Shown here: piece by piece, positions 18,528 through 28,947 of the stretch
How positions within the stretch are numbered: position 1 is the first letter of the stretch
How the letters are laid out: each line of letters begins with the position of its first letter
DNA from: Pseudomonas sp. GM50
GTDB taxonomy: Bacteria; Pseudomonadota; Gammaproteobacteria; Pseudomonadales; Pseudomonadaceae
DNA: 64,000 nt
Assembly: GCF_000282375.1 (NCBI RefSeq)
Contig: NZ_AKJK01000051.1
Span: 1-64,000, forward strand
Direction: 5' to 3'
The notes under the pieces: generated by a model
The model's database searches: none
Told to the model about the DNA's origin: nothing
What the model saw: only the letters and a program-made list of their open reading frames with translations
Program-made: the position numbers and the translations under genes

Positions 18528-20012
18528 TCACTTGTTCAGGCGGAAATCTGCCTCGGCAGCCGCAAAGCGCTGAAGCATGCCGTGAGTCGGCGTGCCCAGT
18601 TTGCTGACGATGTAGATCGCCAGGCTGGCGAAGATGAAACCAGGGATGATTTCGTACAGGCCCAGCAGTTCGAAGTGTTTCCAGACGATCACGGTGATCG
18701 CGCCGACCAGGATGCCGGCCAGTGCGCCGTTGCGGGTCATGTCTTTCCAGATCACGGAGATCAGGACGACTGGACCGAACGCAGCACCGAAACCAGCCCA
18801 GGCGTAGCTGACCAGACCCAGTACACGGTTTTCCGGGTTAGCCGCCATCGCGATGGCAATCAGCGCAACCAGCAGCACCATGGCGCGACCGACCCAGACC
18901 AGTTCAACCTGGGAAGCGCTTTTACGCAGGAAGGTTTTGTAGAAGTCTTCGGTCAGGGCGCTCGAGCACACCAGCAGTTGGCAACTCAGGGTACTCATCA
19001 CTGCAGCCAGAATGGCCGACAACAACACACCGGCAACCCATGGGTTGAACAGGATTTTCGCCAGTTCGATAAACACACGCTCGTGGTTTTCGCTCACGGG
19101 CATCGCCACGGCAGGATGCGCCGAGAAGTAAGCGATACCGAAGAAACCTACAGCGACGGTGCCGCCCAGGCACAGGATCATCCAGGTCATGGAGATGCGA
19201 CGGGCGTTGGCGATCGACTTGACCGAATCCGCCGCCATGAAACGCGCCAGGATATGCGGCTGGCCGAAGTAGCCCAGACCCCAGCCCATCAGCGAAATCA
19301 CGCCAATGAAGGTGGTGTTTTTCAGCATGTCGAAGTTGCTTGGATCTTGTGCTTCGATTGCCAGGAACGTGGTGTCGATGCCGCCAGTCGCCAGCAGCAC
19401 GATGATCGGCGTCAGCAGCAAGGCGAAGATCATCAACGTAGCTTGTACGGTGTCAGTCCAGCTCACTGCCAGGAAACCACCGACGAAGGTGTAGGCAATC
19501 GTCGCCGCGGCACCGGCCCACAGCGCTGTCTCGTAGGACATGCCGAAGGTGCTTTCGAACAGACGGGCACCGGCCACAATGCCGGAAGCACAGTAGATGG
19601 TGAAGAACACCAGGATCACGACCGCAGAGATGATCCGCAGCAGGCCGCTTTTATCTTCAAAACGGCTGGAGAAGTAATCCGGCAGGGTCAGCGCATCGCC
19701 GTTGTGCTCGGTCTGCACGCGCAGACGGCCGGCAACGAACAGCCAGTTCAGGTAAGCACCGACGATCAGGCCGATGGCGATCCAGCTTTCGGAAAGACCG
19801 GACATGTAGATAGCGCCCGGCAGGCCCATCAACAACCAGCCGCTCATGTCGGAAGCACCGGCAGAGAGTGCGGTCACGACGCTGCCCAGGCTACGACCGC
19901 CCAGAATGTAGTCAGAAAGGTTGTTGGTGGAGCGATAGGCCATGAAGCCGATCAGCACCATTGCTGCGATGTAGATCACGAACGTGATCAGGGTTGGATT
20001 GCTTACGCTCAT
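18528..20012 (-). CDS. putP: Sodium/proline symporter
   Basis: Inner-membrane Na+-coupled proline importer of the SSS family; feeds proline to PutA. From the ATG at 20012 (MSVSNPTLITFVIY...) the protein is 494 aa, close to the E. coli length, with about 13 hydrophobic segments. The family stretch ALSAGASDMSGWLLMGLPGA, with Na+/proline-site residues, is present. The frame could extend to 20105, but that part is not conserved-looking. It is divergent from putA across a 460-bp region carrying five PutA-type operators, so PutA repression in low proline is expected. Confidence 0.94.
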   Translation of the reverse strand: MSVSNPTLITFVIYIAAMVLIGFMAYRSTNNLSDYILGGRSLGSVVTALSAGASDMSGWLLMGLPGAIYMSGLSESWIAIGLIVGAYLNWLFVAGRLRVQTEHNGDALTLPDYFSSRFEDKSGLLRIISAVVILVFFTIYCASGIVAGARLFESTFGMSYETALWAGAAATIAYTFVGGFLAVSWTDTVQATLMIFALLLTPIIVLLATGGIDTTFLAIEAQDPSNFDMLKNTTFIGVISLMGWGLGYFGQPHILARFMAADSVKSIANARRISMTWMILCLGGTVAVGFFGIAYFSAHPAVAMPVSENHERVFIELAKILFNPWVAGVLLSAILAAVMSTLSCQLLVCSSALTEDFYKTFLRKSASQVELVWVGRAMVLLVALIAIAMAANPENRVLGLVSYAWAGFGAAFGPVVLISVIWKDMTRNGALAGILVGAITVIVWKHFELLGLYEIIPGFIFASLAIYIVSKLGTPTHGMLQRFAAAEADFRLNK

Positions 20013-20161
20013 TGAGTTACGCCCTGGCATTGTTTTTATGTAGCAGCGGCTGGTGAACCGCTCGCAAACGACGACGTTTGACGGACGATTCGGGGTCCCG
20101 CGCATTTATGACTGATGTTTCCCCAGGAAAGCCATCAGCCGGTACACCGATCTTTTTGACC

Positions 20162-20236
20162 GGTTGCACCTTGGCCGCGAATGCTATTCAACAAAGCAAA
20201 TAAGGTGCAACCAGTTTCGTGCGAATAAGTTGCACC
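20162..20236. promoter_or_regulatory. PutA operator sites, putP side (three copies)
   Basis: GGTTGCACC at 20162-20170, its inverse GGTGCAACC at 20204-20212, and GTTGCACC at 20229-20236. Each contains GTTGCA, the operator core bound by the ribbon-helix-helix domain of PutA in E. coli. Confidence 0.75.
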
Positions 20237-20384
20237 TAGTCGGATTTTCTTGAAAAGGGTCGGTTTTTGCTCCTTTTCAGGGCGTTTTTCAATTTGCGCT
20301 AGAAGCAAAAGCACCAAGCAGGCGCGGGATGTGAGTACCAGAATTTATTTCCTGACGAGCTGCTTATTATTCCGACAAAAAAAT

Positions 20385-20403
20385 GGTTGCACCCGGTTGC
20401 ACC
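20385..20403. promoter_or_regulatory. PutA operator sites, putA side (two copies one helical turn apart)
   Basis: GGTTGCACC at 20385-20393 and again at 20395-20403: same face of the helix, 10-bp period. They lie about 70-90 bp upstream of the putA start, so they probably overlap or neighbour its promoter. Confidence 0.75.
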
Positions 20404-20473
20404 TAGACGACCGCGCAGCTAATCTTGCCGCCAGCTGATGCCACGCGGTCGTGGCAAACATGAGGATAAAAAT

Positions 20474-23400
20474 ATGGCTACCACCACCCTTGGGGTCAAA
20501 CTTGACGACCCGACCCGCGAACGCCTCAAGGCCGCCGCGACCTCGATTGATCGCACGCCGCACTGGCTGATCAAGCAGGCAATTTTCAATTACCTGGAAA
20601 AACTCGAGGGTGGTGCAACCCTGACCGAGCTGAACGGTTTGACTGGCAAAGACGCCGACGACGCCGGCGAAGTCCATACCGATCACGCGCACCAGTGCTT
20701 CCTGGAGTTTGCTGAAAGCATCCTGCCGCAATCGGTGCTGCGCGCCTCGATCACCGCCGCTTACCGTCGCCCGGAACCTGAAGTGGTGCCGATGCTGATC
20801 GAGCAAGCGCGCCTGCCGGCCCCGATGGCGGAAGCCACCAACAAGCTCGCCGCCTCGATTGCCGAAAAACTGCGCAATCAGAAAAGCGCCGGCGGCCGTG
20901 CCGGGATTGTTCAGGGTCTGTTGCAGGAATTTTCCCTGTCGTCCCAGGAAGGCGTGGCACTGATGTGCCTGGCCGAAGCGCTGCTGCGCATCCCGGACAA
21001 AGGCACTCGCGACGCGCTGATCCGCGACAAGATCAGCACCGGTAACTGGCAGCCGCACTTGGGCAACAGCCCGTCGCTGTTCGTCAACGCCGCCACCTGG
21101 GGCTTGCTGCTGACCGGCAAACTGGTCGCCACCCACAATGAAGCCGGCCTGACGTCGTCGCTGAGCCGCATCATCGGCAAGAGCGGTGAGCCAATGATCC
21201 GCAAGGGCGTCGACATGGCCATGCGCCTGATGGGCGAGCAGTTCGTCACCGGCGAAACCATTGCCGAAGCCCTGGCCAATGCGAGCAAGTTCGAAGCCAA
21301 GGGCTTCCGCTATTCCTACGACATGCTGGGTGAAGCTGCACTCACCGAGCATGACGCCCAGAAATACCTGGCCTCGTACGAACAAGCCATTCACTCGATC
21401 GGCAAAGCCTCCCACGGTCGTGGGATTTATGAAGGCCCGGGCATTTCGATCAAGCTGTCCGCCTTGCACCCGCGTTACAGCCGTGCACAGTACGAGCGCG
21501 TGATGGACGAGTTGTACCCGCGCCTGCTGTCGCTGACCCTGCTGGCCAAGCAGTACGACATCGGCCTGAACATCGACGCTGAAGAAGCCGACCGCCTCGA
21601 GCTGTCGCTGGATCTGCTGGAGCGCCTGTGCTTCGAACCGCAACTGACGGGCTGGAACGGCATCGGTTTCGTGATCCAGGCTTATCAGAAGCGCTGCCCG
21701 TATGTGATCGATTACGTGATCGACCTGGCTCGCCGCAGCCGTCATCGCCTGATGATCCGCCTGGTGAAAGGCGCGTACTGGGACAGCGAGATCAAGCGCG
21801 CCCAGGTCGAGGGCCTGGAAGGCTATCCGGTCTACACCCGCAAGGTGTACACCGACGTTTCCTACATCGCCTGTGCACGCAAACTGCTGTCGGTGCCAGA
21901 AGTCATCTACCCGCAGTTCGCCACGCACAACGCCCACACGCTGTCGGCCATCTACCACATTGCCGGTCAGAACTATTACCCCGGTCAGTACGAGTTCCAG
22001 TGCCTGCACGGCATGGGCGAACCGTTGTACGAACAGGTTGTAGGCAAAGTTTCCGAAGGCAAGCTGAACCGTCCGTGCCGCGTGTACGCACCGGTCGGCA
22101 CTCACGAAACCCTGCTGGCGTACCTGGTGCGTCGTCTGCTGGAAAACGGCGCGAACACTTCGTTCGTCAACCGCATCGCCGATCAATCTATTTCGATTCA
22201 GGAGCTGGTGGCCGATCCAGTGGCCAGCATCGAGCAGATGGCGACGCTGGAAGGTGGCTTCGGCCTGCCACACCCGCGCATCCCGCTGCCGCGTGACCTG
22301 TATGGTGCCGAGCGCGCCAACTCCAGCGGCATCGACATGGCCAACGAACATCGTCTGGCTTCCTTGTCCTGCGCCCTGCTGGCTACCGCTCATAACAACT
22401 GGAAAGCGGCGCCGATGCTCGGCTGCGCGTCCAGCAGCGAACCCCCTGCGCCAGTCCTGAACCCGTCAGATCTGCGTGACGTGGTTGGTCACGTGCAAGA
22501 AGCCACCGTCGAAGACGTCGACAACGCGATCCAGTGCGCCCTGAACGCCGCCCCGATCTGGCAGGCCACCCCGCCCGCCGAACGCGCCGCGATTCTGGAA
22601 CGTGCCGCTGATTTGATGGAAGGCGAGATCCAGCCGCTGATGGGCTTGTTGGCGCGTGAAGCCGGCAAGACCTTCGCCAATGCCATCGCCGAAGTGCGTG
22701 AAGCCGTGGACTTCCTGCGTTATTACGCGGTGCAGGCGCGCAACGATTTCACCAACGATGCCCACCGCCCATTGGGTCCGGTGGTCTGCATCAGTCCGTG
22801 GAACTTCCCGCTTGCAATCTTCAGTGGTCAGGTCGCTGCTGCCCTGGCCGCCGGTAACCCGGTACTGGCCAAGCCTGCGGAACAAACCCCGCTGGTGGCC
22901 GCTCAAGCCGTGCGTCTGCTGATCGAAGCCGGGATTCCGGAAGGCGTGCTGCAATTGCTGCCGGGCCGTGGCGAAACCGTTGGTGCCCGTCTGGTCGGCG
23001 ACGATCGGGTCAAAGGCGTGATGTTCACCGGCTCCACTGAAGTCGCTCGTTTGCTGCAACGCAACGTCGCGGGTCGTCTGGATGCACAAGGCCGTCCGAT
23101 TCCGCTGATCGCCGAAACCGGCGGCCAGAACGCGATGATCGTCGACTCCTCGGCGCTGACCGAACAGGTTGTGATCGACGTGGTGTCGTCGGCATTTGAC
23201 AGTGCTGGCCAACGTTGCTCGGCGCTGCGGGTACTGTGCCTGCAGGAAGATTCCGCCGACCGTGTCATCGAAATGCTCAAAGGTGCCATGGCTGAATGCC
23301 GTCTCGGTAACCCTGAGCGCCTGTCCGTGGACATCGGCCCGGTGATCGACGCCGAAGCCAAGGCCGGCATCGAGAAGCACATCCAGGCCATGCGCGACAA

Positions 23401-24427
23401 AGGTCGCAACGTGTACCAGGTGGCCATCGCCAACAGCGAAGAAGTCAAACGCGGCACCTTCGTGATGCCGACCCTGATCGAACTGGAAAGCTTCGACGAG
23501 CTGCAACGGGAGATCTTCGGCCCGGTACTGCACGTGGTGCGCTACAAGCGCAAAGAGATCGATCAACTGATCAGTCAGATCAACGCTTCCGGCTACGGCC
23601 TGACCCTGGGCGTACATACTCGCATCGACGAGACCATCGCCAAGGTGATCGACAACGTCAACGCCGGTAACGTCTACGTGAACCGCAACATCGTCGGTGC
23701 TGTGGTTGGCGTGCAACCGTTCGGCGGCGAAGGCCTGTCGGGGACTGGCCCGAAAGCCGGTGGTCCGTTGTACCTGTACCGTCTGCTGTCGACGCGTCCT
23801 ACCGATGCAATCGAACAATCCTTCGCTCGCGGCGATGCTCTCGCTGCACCGGACATCCGTCTGCGTGATGCCATGAGCCAACCGCTGACCGCGCTGAAAG
23901 CCTGGGCCGACAGCAATCAGTTCGCTGACTTGAGCACCCTGTGCGTACAGTTCGCGGCGCAATCGCAAAGCGGGATCACCCGTGTTCTGGCCGGCCCGAC
24001 CGGCGAGCGCAACAGCTATGCCATCCTGCCGCGCGAGCACGTGCTGTGCCTGGCCGACGTCGAAGGCGATCTGCTGACCCAACTGGCGGCGGTATTGGCC
24101 GTGGGCGGCTCGGCGGTATGGCCGGACGCTGAACCGGGCAAGGCCCTGTTCGCACGCCTGCCGAAAGAAATCCAGGCGCGGATCAAGCGGGTGGCTGACT
24201 GGACCAAGGACGAGGTGGTCATTGATGCGGTTCTGCATCATGGCCATTCCGATCAGCTGCGTGCGGTCTGCCAGCAAGTGGCCAAGCGTGCCGGAGCGAT
24301 TGTTGGGGTTCATGGTTTGTCGCAAGGCGAGACCAACATTGCGCTGGAGCGTCTGGTGATTGAGCGGGCGTTGAGTGTTAACACCGCTGCGGCGGGTGGT
24401 AATGCCAGTTTGATGACGATCGGCTAA
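20474..24427 (+). CDS. putA: Trifunctional PutA: repressor, proline dehydrogenase, P5C dehydrogenase
   Basis: Oxidises proline to glutamate in two steps and represses the put genes when proline is absent. From ATG 20474 (GAGG 8 nt upstream) the protein is 1317 aa: ribbon-helix-helix DNA-binding domain (1-47; MATTTLGVKLDDPTRERL), proline dehydrogenase barrel (~230-530, with the FAD/proline stretch MIRLVKGAYWDSEIKRAQ), and aldehyde dehydrogenase (~620-1080) with catalytic Cys915 in GQRCSALR. A C-terminal domain (to 1317) is typical of long PutAs. It is divergent from putP and presumably autoregulated through the GTTGCA boxes. Confidence 0.97.
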   Translation: MATTTLGVKLDDPTRERLKAAATSIDRTPHWLIKQAIFNYLEKLEGGATLTELNGLTGKDADDAGEVHTDHAHQCFLEFAESILPQSVLRASITAAYRRPEPEVVPMLIEQARLPAPMAEATNKLAASIAEKLRNQKSAGGRAGIVQGLLQEFSLSSQEGVALMCLAEALLRIPDKGTRDALIRDKISTGNWQPHLGNSPSLFVNAATWGLLLTGKLVATHNEAGLTSSLSRIIGKSGEPMIRKGVDMAMRLMGEQFVTGETIAEALANASKFEAKGFRYSYDMLGEAALTEHDAQKYLASYEQAIHSIGKASHGRGIYEGPGISIKLSALHPRYSRAQYERVMDELYPRLLSLTLLAKQYDIGLNIDAEEADRLELSLDLLERLCFEPQLTGWNGIGFVIQAYQKRCPYVIDYVIDLARRSRHRLMIRLVKGAYWDSEIKRAQVEGLEGYPVYTRKVYTDVSYIACARKLLSVPEVIYPQFATHNAHTLSAIYHIAGQNYYPGQYEFQCLHGMGEPLYEQVVGKVSEGKLNRPCRVYAPVGTHETLLAYLVRRLLENGANTSFVNRIADQSISIQELVADPVASIEQMATLEGGFGLPHPRIPLPRDLYGAERANSSGIDMANEHRLASLSCALLATAHNNWKAAPMLGCASSSEPPAPVLNPSDLRDVVGHVQEATVEDVDNAIQCALNAAPIWQATPPAERAAILERAADLMEGEIQPLMGLLAREAGKTFANAIAEVREAVDFLRYYAVQARNDFTNDAHRPLGPVVCISPWNFPLAIFSGQVAAALAAGNPVLAKPAEQTPLVAAQAVRLLIEAGIPEGVLQLLPGRGETVGARLVGDDRVKGVMFTGSTEVARLLQRNVAGRLDAQGRPIPLIAETGGQNAMIVDSSALTEQVVIDVVSSAFDSAGQRCSALRVLCLQEDSADRVIEMLKGAMAECRLGNPERLSVDIGPVIDAEAKAGIEKHIQAMRDKGRNVYQVAIANSEEVKRGTFVMPTLIELESFDELQREIFGPVLHVVRYKRKEIDQLISQINASGYGLTLGVHTRIDETIAKVIDNVNAGNVYVNRNIVGAVVGVQPFGGEGLSGTGPKAGGPLYLYRLLSTRPTDAIEQSFARGDALAAPDIRLRDAMSQPLTALKAWADSNQFADLSTLCVQFAAQSQSGITRVLAGPTGERNSYAILPREHVLCLADVEGDLLTQLAAVLAVGGSAVWPDAEPGKALFARLPKEIQARIKRVADWTKDEVVIDAVLHHGHSDQLRAVCQQVAKRAGAIVGVHGLSQGETNIALERLVIERALSVNTAAAGGNASLMTIG

Positions 24428-24477
24428 ACCGCAATAGAACCGGGCGCCTGCAATGGGTGCCTGGTTTACACAATACC

Positions 24478-24567
24478 TGTGGGAGCGAGCCTGCTCGCGA
24501 TAGCGGTATTTCATCCGACATCTGTATTGGATGACATACCGCTATCGCGAGCAGGCTCGCTCCCACA
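24478..24567. repeat. REP inverted pair after putA
   Basis: Perfect 32-bp arms (TGTGGGAGCGAGCCTGCTCG... with the inner ends ATAGCGGTAT/ATACCGCTAT) around a 26-nt centre. Probably a strong hairpin at the putA mRNA 3' end. Confidence 0.92.
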
Positions 24568-24672
24568 TTTGATTAGCGGTGCCCGCACCACACCATCACG
24601 CGCATCAATCATCCTGTTCAGCCTCTATTCCCACGCCTAGACTCGGTCCATTCCAAAAAAAGGTAGGCCGCC

Positions 24673-26475
24673 ATGTCCGAGACGTTGCTCAGTTCCCGCA
24701 ATCTGGCTTTCGAGCTGTATGAAGTCCTTGATGCCGAGGGCCTGACCCAGCGCGAGCGGTTCGCCGAGCACAACCGCGAGACCTTCGATGCGGCTATCGG
24801 CACCGCCCGCAGCATCGCCGAGAAGTTCTTCGCCCCGCACAACCGCAAGGGCGACGAGAACGAACCGCGCTATGAGGACGGTCAGGCCATTCTGATTCCG
24901 GAAGTGAAACCGGCGGTGGATGCATTCCTCGAAGCCGGTTTCCTCAACGCCGCGCGCAGTTTCGACGCCGGCGGCATGCAACTTCCTACGCTGCTGTCCC
25001 AAGCTTGCTTTGCGCACTTTCAGTCGGCCAACGCGGCGTCGACCTCCTACCCGTTCCTGACCATGGGCGCGGCGAACCTGATTGAAAGCTTCGGCACCGA
25101 TGAGCAGAAGCAGCGCTTCCTGCAACCGATGATCGACGGTCGTTTCTTCGGCACCATGGCGCTGACCGAACCGCATGCCGGCTCGTCGCTGTCGGATATT
25201 CGTACTCGCGCCGAGCCTGCGTCCGACGGTACCTATCGACTCAAGGGCAACAAGATTTTCATCTCCGGCGGCGATCACCCGCTGTCGGAAAACATCGTGC
25301 ACATGGTGCTGGCCAAACTGCCGGACGCGCCAGCCGGGGTGAAGGGGATTTCACTGTTTATCGTGCCCAAGTTCCTGGTCAACGATGACGGTAGCCTGGG
25401 CAAACGCAACGACGTGTTGCTGGCCGGGTTGTTCCACAAGATGGGCTGGCGCGGCACAACGTCCACCGCGCTGAACTTTGGTGATAACGGCGAATGTGTC
25501 GGCTATCTGGTGGGCAAGCCGCACCACGGTTTGAGCTACATGTTCCAGATGATGAACGAGGCGCGGATCGGCGTCGGCATGGGCGCGGTGATGCTCGGTT
25601 ACGCCGGTTACCTGTATTCCCTGGAATACGCCCGCGAGCGGCCGCAAGGTCGAGTGCCGGACAGCAAGGATCCGACCACCGCACAGGTGGCAATCATTCA
25701 GCATGCCGACGTCAAACGCATGCTGTTGACGCAGAAGGCGTACGTCGAAGGTTCGTTCGACCTTGGGCTGTACGCGGCGCGACTGTTCGACGACACCACC
25801 ACGCTTGAGACTGAAGCCGAACGCAAACAAGCCCATGAGCTGCTGGATTTGCTGACGCCGATCGTCAAATCCTGGCCGTCGGAGTTCTGCCTGAAGGCCA
25901 ACGAACTGGCGATCCAGATTCTCGGCGGCCACGGTTACACCCGCGAGTATCCGGTGGAGCAGTATTACCGCGACAACCGTCTGAACCCGATTCATGAAGG
26001 CACTCATGGCATTCAGTCGCTGGATTTGCTGGGTCGCAAACTGGCGCAGAACGGTGGTGCAGGGCTCAAGCAATTGATCCGCCTGATCGCCAACACCGCC
26101 GAGCGCGCGCAGGCGTATGAATCGCTGACCGCGTTGCGTGAACCATTGGAAAAACTGGTAGCGCGCCTGCAAAGCGTGACCATCGGCCTGTTGACCGATC
26201 TGGCTCAAGGCAAGGTCAACAGCAGCCTGGCGAACTCGGCGCTGTACCTGAAAGTGTTCGGGCACACGGTGATTGGCTGGCGCTGGCTGGAACAGGCGAT
26301 TCGCGCTGAGGAAGGGTTGGCCAAGGGTAATGCGGCGGATGTGGGCTTCTATAAAGGAAAGCTGCAAGCAGCGCGGTACTTTTTGACCTGGGAAGTGCCG
26401 GGTTGCCACCATGAACTGGCGATTCTAGAGGCGCGGGATGATGTGTGTTTGACGATGCAGGATGAGTGGTTCTGA
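24673..26475 (+). CDS. Acyl-CoA dehydrogenase (600-aa class, FadE-like)
   Basis: FAD enzyme of fatty acid beta-oxidation that introduces the trans-2 double bond in acyl-CoA. Visible are the acyl-CoA dehydrogenase signatures GTMALTEPHAGSSLSDIRT and, in the C-terminal half, ANELAIQILGGHGYTREYPVEQYYRD. The 600-aa length with an added C-terminal domain matches the Pseudomonas FadE1/FadE2 and DmdC-like class. From memory, PA5020 is the positional counterpart in P. aeruginosa. Chain-length preference cannot be read from the sequence. It is convergent with a chemoreceptor gene across a palindromic repeat. Confidence 0.9.
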   Translation: MSETLLSSRNLAFELYEVLDAEGLTQRERFAEHNRETFDAAIGTARSIAEKFFAPHNRKGDENEPRYEDGQAILIPEVKPAVDAFLEAGFLNAARSFDAGGMQLPTLLSQACFAHFQSANAASTSYPFLTMGAANLIESFGTDEQKQRFLQPMIDGRFFGTMALTEPHAGSSLSDIRTRAEPASDGTYRLKGNKIFISGGDHPLSENIVHMVLAKLPDAPAGVKGISLFIVPKFLVNDDGSLGKRNDVLLAGLFHKMGWRGTTSTALNFGDNGECVGYLVGKPHHGLSYMFQMMNEARIGVGMGAVMLGYAGYLYSLEYARERPQGRVPDSKDPTTAQVAIIQHADVKRMLLTQKAYVEGSFDLGLYAARLFDDTTTLETEAERKQAHELLDLLTPIVKSWPSEFCLKANELAIQILGGHGYTREYPVEQYYRDNRLNPIHEGTHGIQSLDLLGRKLAQNGGAGLKQLIRLIANTAERAQAYESLTALREPLEKLVARLQSVTIGLLTDLAQGKVNSSLANSALYLKVFGHTVIGWRWLEQAIRAEEGLAKGNAADVGFYKGKLQAARYFLTWEVPGCHHELAILEARDDVCLTMQDEWF

Positions 26476-26487
26476 CACCCTCTCACT

Positions 26488-26592
26488 GATCGTTCCCACG
26501 CTCTGCGTGGGAATGCCTCAGGGGACGCGGAGCGTTCCAATGGGACGCGGAGCGTCCCGGGCTGCATTCCCACGCAGAGCGTGGGAATGATC
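26488..26592. repeat. Long palindromic intergenic repeat, copy 2
   Basis: Second copy of the element at 7088-7191. Outer arms GATCGTTCCCACGCTCTGCG... are complementary except for one position, with GGGACGCGGAGCG units inside. Again it lies between convergent genes. Confidence 0.85.
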
Positions 26593-26594
26593 GG

Positions 26595-28544
26595 TCAGGT
26601 AAGTTTGAAGCTACCCATCTGCCGCGCCAGATCATCCGCCAACCGCTGCAACATCTGACAATCCTCACGACATGCCCTGACCTCCCCCGCCGTAGCCCGG
26701 GCCAAATCAGAAATCCCCTGCACGTTGCGGTTGATTTCTTCCGTCACCGCCGACTGCTCTTCCGTCGCCGTCGCCACCTGATGGTTCATGTCGCTGATGC
26801 GCTCGACCTGCCCGGTAATCGCCGTCAACGACGCCCCGGTGCGCTGACTCGACTCAACGCCGGTGCCGGTCGCTGCTTGCCCGGCGTGCATGGAAGACAC
26901 CGCATTCTCCGCGCCCTGCTTGAGGCTGCCGATCATCTGCTGAATCTCATCGGTGGACGACTGAGTCCGCCGCGCCAATGTCCGTACTTCATCGGCCACC
27001 ACTGCAAACCCGCGCCCCATGTCCCCGGCCCGCGCCGCTTCGATGGCCGCATTCAAAGCCAAAAGGTTGGTTTGCTCGGAAATCCCGCGAATCACCGCCA
27101 ACACCTGATCGATGGACGCTACTTGATGGGCCAACTCGCCCACCGCACCGGCAGCAATACCAATCTCATCGGACATGCTTTCGATATGCCGAATCGACCC
27201 GCCCACTACGACCCGCGCCTGCAGCGCTTCATCCCGTGCGGTTTGTGAAGCGACGGCCGCGTTGCCGGCGTTCTGCGCAATTTCCTGCACGGTCAGGCCC
27301 ATTTCGTGGACAGCGGTGGCGACCATGTCGGTCATTTCCTGCTGACGGCCCGAGCGTTCGGCCGTGTTGTCCACCACCCGCGCCACTTGGCCGACCGCCG
27401 AGCGCAAGCGCTCACTGGTGGCCAGGACTTCGCCGATCATGTCGCGCTGACTTTCCAGGAACCGATTGAAACCGCGAGCGAGGTCACCCAGTTCATCAGC
27501 GCGGCTGGAATCTAACCTGTGGGTCAAATCTCCACCACCGCTACCGATGGCTACCAGCGCCGCTGTTACCTGACGAATCGGTCGTACCAACCCACGGGCG
27601 AGCAACACCACCAGCAGCAGGCACACCAACGCCACCGCCAGACCAATGCCACTGCTCATCCACATCGCGCGGCGGGCTTCGGCGTAGATCTGCGACTGCG
27701 GCACTTCGGCCACCAGGGTCCAGCCCAGATCACGCAGCGGCAGGCTCAGTGCCAGAAAATCTTCGCCATCGCGAACAAAACTGCTGGTGGCGAACGCGGC
27801 GGAGGTAGAGAGCTGCCCCGTGACCGCTTGCGCCGCCGCAGCGCCGATCTGTTCGACCAGCGTACGCTTGCCGCTGAACTGCGCCTCAGGGTGAACCTGG
27901 ATCAAACCGTCGGAGCGCACGAGATAGACCTTGCCGCGCTCACCGAAGTTGAAATTGTGGATCAGTTCCGACAGCTCTTTCATGCTCAAACCAAGCCCGG
28001 CGACGCCCACGACTTTGCCGGCGTGTTCGACCTTGAGGTCAATGAACAGCGCCAACTCACCGGTGGCGGTGTCATTGTCGATATTGAGGGTGCGCGGCTG
28101 GTTGCTGTCGAGGAACGAATAGAACCAGGCGTCATTGGGATTGGAACGGCTGAGCGTGCGGTCCAGGCCTTTTTCAGTGATGTAATGGTTTGAAGCGGCC
28201 CCGATAATCAGCGCGGTAAAGGCTTTGTGCTCGGCGCGGATGCCTTCCAGATACTTCACGAAGGTGTCGGTCTGGGCGCTGTTTTCGCCCCCGGCCAACC
28301 AGTCGCGCACCATGCTGTTACTGGCGATGTCCTTGGCCGCAGTGAGGGGTTGAACGAGGATTCGTTCGATGTCGTTGCGCATCGCCTCGATGCTCGACGG
28401 CAGCGCTTGTTCGACCAGATAGCGCTGGGCGAGGCGATTGACCACGAGGGTATAAACGCCAACCACGATCAGAATACTGACCAGCAGGGCGGTGCCCATG
28501 CTCAGGATCAACTGCCATTGAATACTGCGTCGCCAGAACTGCAT
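26595..28544 (-). CDS. Methyl-accepting chemotaxis protein with periplasmic Cache-type sensor
   Basis: Membrane chemoreceptor. From the ATG at 28544 ([12 protein letters not shown]..., GGGGG shortly upstream) the protein is about 649 aa: TM1 (~10-32), a ~240-residue periplasmic region resembling a double Cache domain, TM2 (~275-297), HAMP, and a cytoplasmic signalling domain with the hairpin tip [21 protein letters not shown] longer frame to 28616 exists but lacks support. The ligand is unknown. No C-terminal CheR-binding pentapeptide is visible. Confidence 0.9.
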   Translation of the reverse strand: MQFWRRSIQWQLILSMGTALLVSILIVVGVYTLVVNRLAQRYLVEQALPSSIEAMRNDIERILVQPLTAAKDIASNSMVRDWLAGGENSAQTDTFVKYLEGIRAEHKAFTALIIGAASNHYITEKGLDRTLSRSNPNDAWFYSFLDSNQPRTLNIDNDTATGELALFIDLKVEHAGKVVGVAGLGLSMKELSELIHNFNFGERGKVYLVRSDGLIQVHPEAQFSGKRTLVEQIGAAAAQAVTGQLSTSAAFATSSFVRDGEDFLALSLPLRDLGWTLVAEVPQSQIYAEARRAMWMSSGIGLAVALVCLLLVVLLARGLVRPIRQVTAALVAIGSGGGDLTHRLDSSRADELGDLARGFNRFLESQRDMIGEVLATSERLRSAVGQVARVVDNTAERSGRQQEMTDMVATAVHEMGLTVQEIAQNAGNAAVASQTARDEALQARVVVGGSIRHIESMSDEIGIAAGAVGELAHQVASIDQVLAVIRGISEQTNLLALNAAIEAARAGDMGRGFAVVADEVRTLARRTQSSTDEIQQMIGSLKQGAENAVSSMHAGQAATGTGVESSQRTGASLTAITGQVERISDMNHQVATATEEQSAVTEEINRNVQGISDLARATAGEVRACREDCQMLQRLADDLARQMGSFKLT

Positions 28545-28644
28545 GGAGCACCCCCAAAGAATAAGAGGCTGAAACACTGCAACAGCCATGCCGATTGTAT
28601 ACAACTCAAACGACAATTTATTCTTTGGTTGTGCGCAAAGCTGA

Positions 28645-28947
28645 TCAGGCTTGATTGATTGTCTTGGCGATCACTTCAACCGTGGCGCTGACTTGCTCTT
28701 GGTAACGGTCGAGTTCTTGCTGGTGACGCTTTTGCATTTCGATCTGCTGCGAGCACAGATTCATCGCCGCCAGCACCAGCAAGCGGTCACCGATCAGCGT
28801 CGGGTATTTCTTTTTGGTCTCGGCCAGGGCGGCCTTCAACATTAATGCAGCGTCCAGCAGGGTCTGCTCTTCCCCGGCCGGCGCCTTGATCGAATAGTCC
28901 TCACCCAGAATCGAGACGACTTTTACCCCTGCGGCGCCGTAACTCAT
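28645..28947 (-). CDS. ZapA-family protein (likely second, paralogous ZapA)
   Basis: Resembles ZapA, the FtsZ-ring-associated protein: an N-terminal beta region ([16 protein letters not shown]) followed by a long helical stretch ending in a coiled coil. The sequence differs from what I remember of the main Pseudomonas ZapA, and the ssrS (6S RNA) gene that normally follows zapA does not fit in the 100-bp gap before the chemoreceptor. It may therefore be a paralogue. It starts inside the stop of the upstream coiled-coil gene (ATGA overlap), so the two are translated together. Confidence 0.7.
   Translation of the reverse strand: MSYGAAGVKVVSILGEDYSIKAPAGEEQTLLDAALMLKAALAETKKKYPTLIGDRLLVLAAMNLCSQQIEMQKRHQQELDRYQEQVSATVEVIAKTINQA

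Noticed and set aside
20345..24514. Two ~682-codon frames antisense to putA
   Set aside because: Shadows; PutA domains are complete on the plus strand and the putA-side operators lie under one frame end.
28545..28644. 6S RNA gene after the zapA-like gene
   Set aside because: The gap is only about 100 bp and no 6S-like long hairpin was seen.
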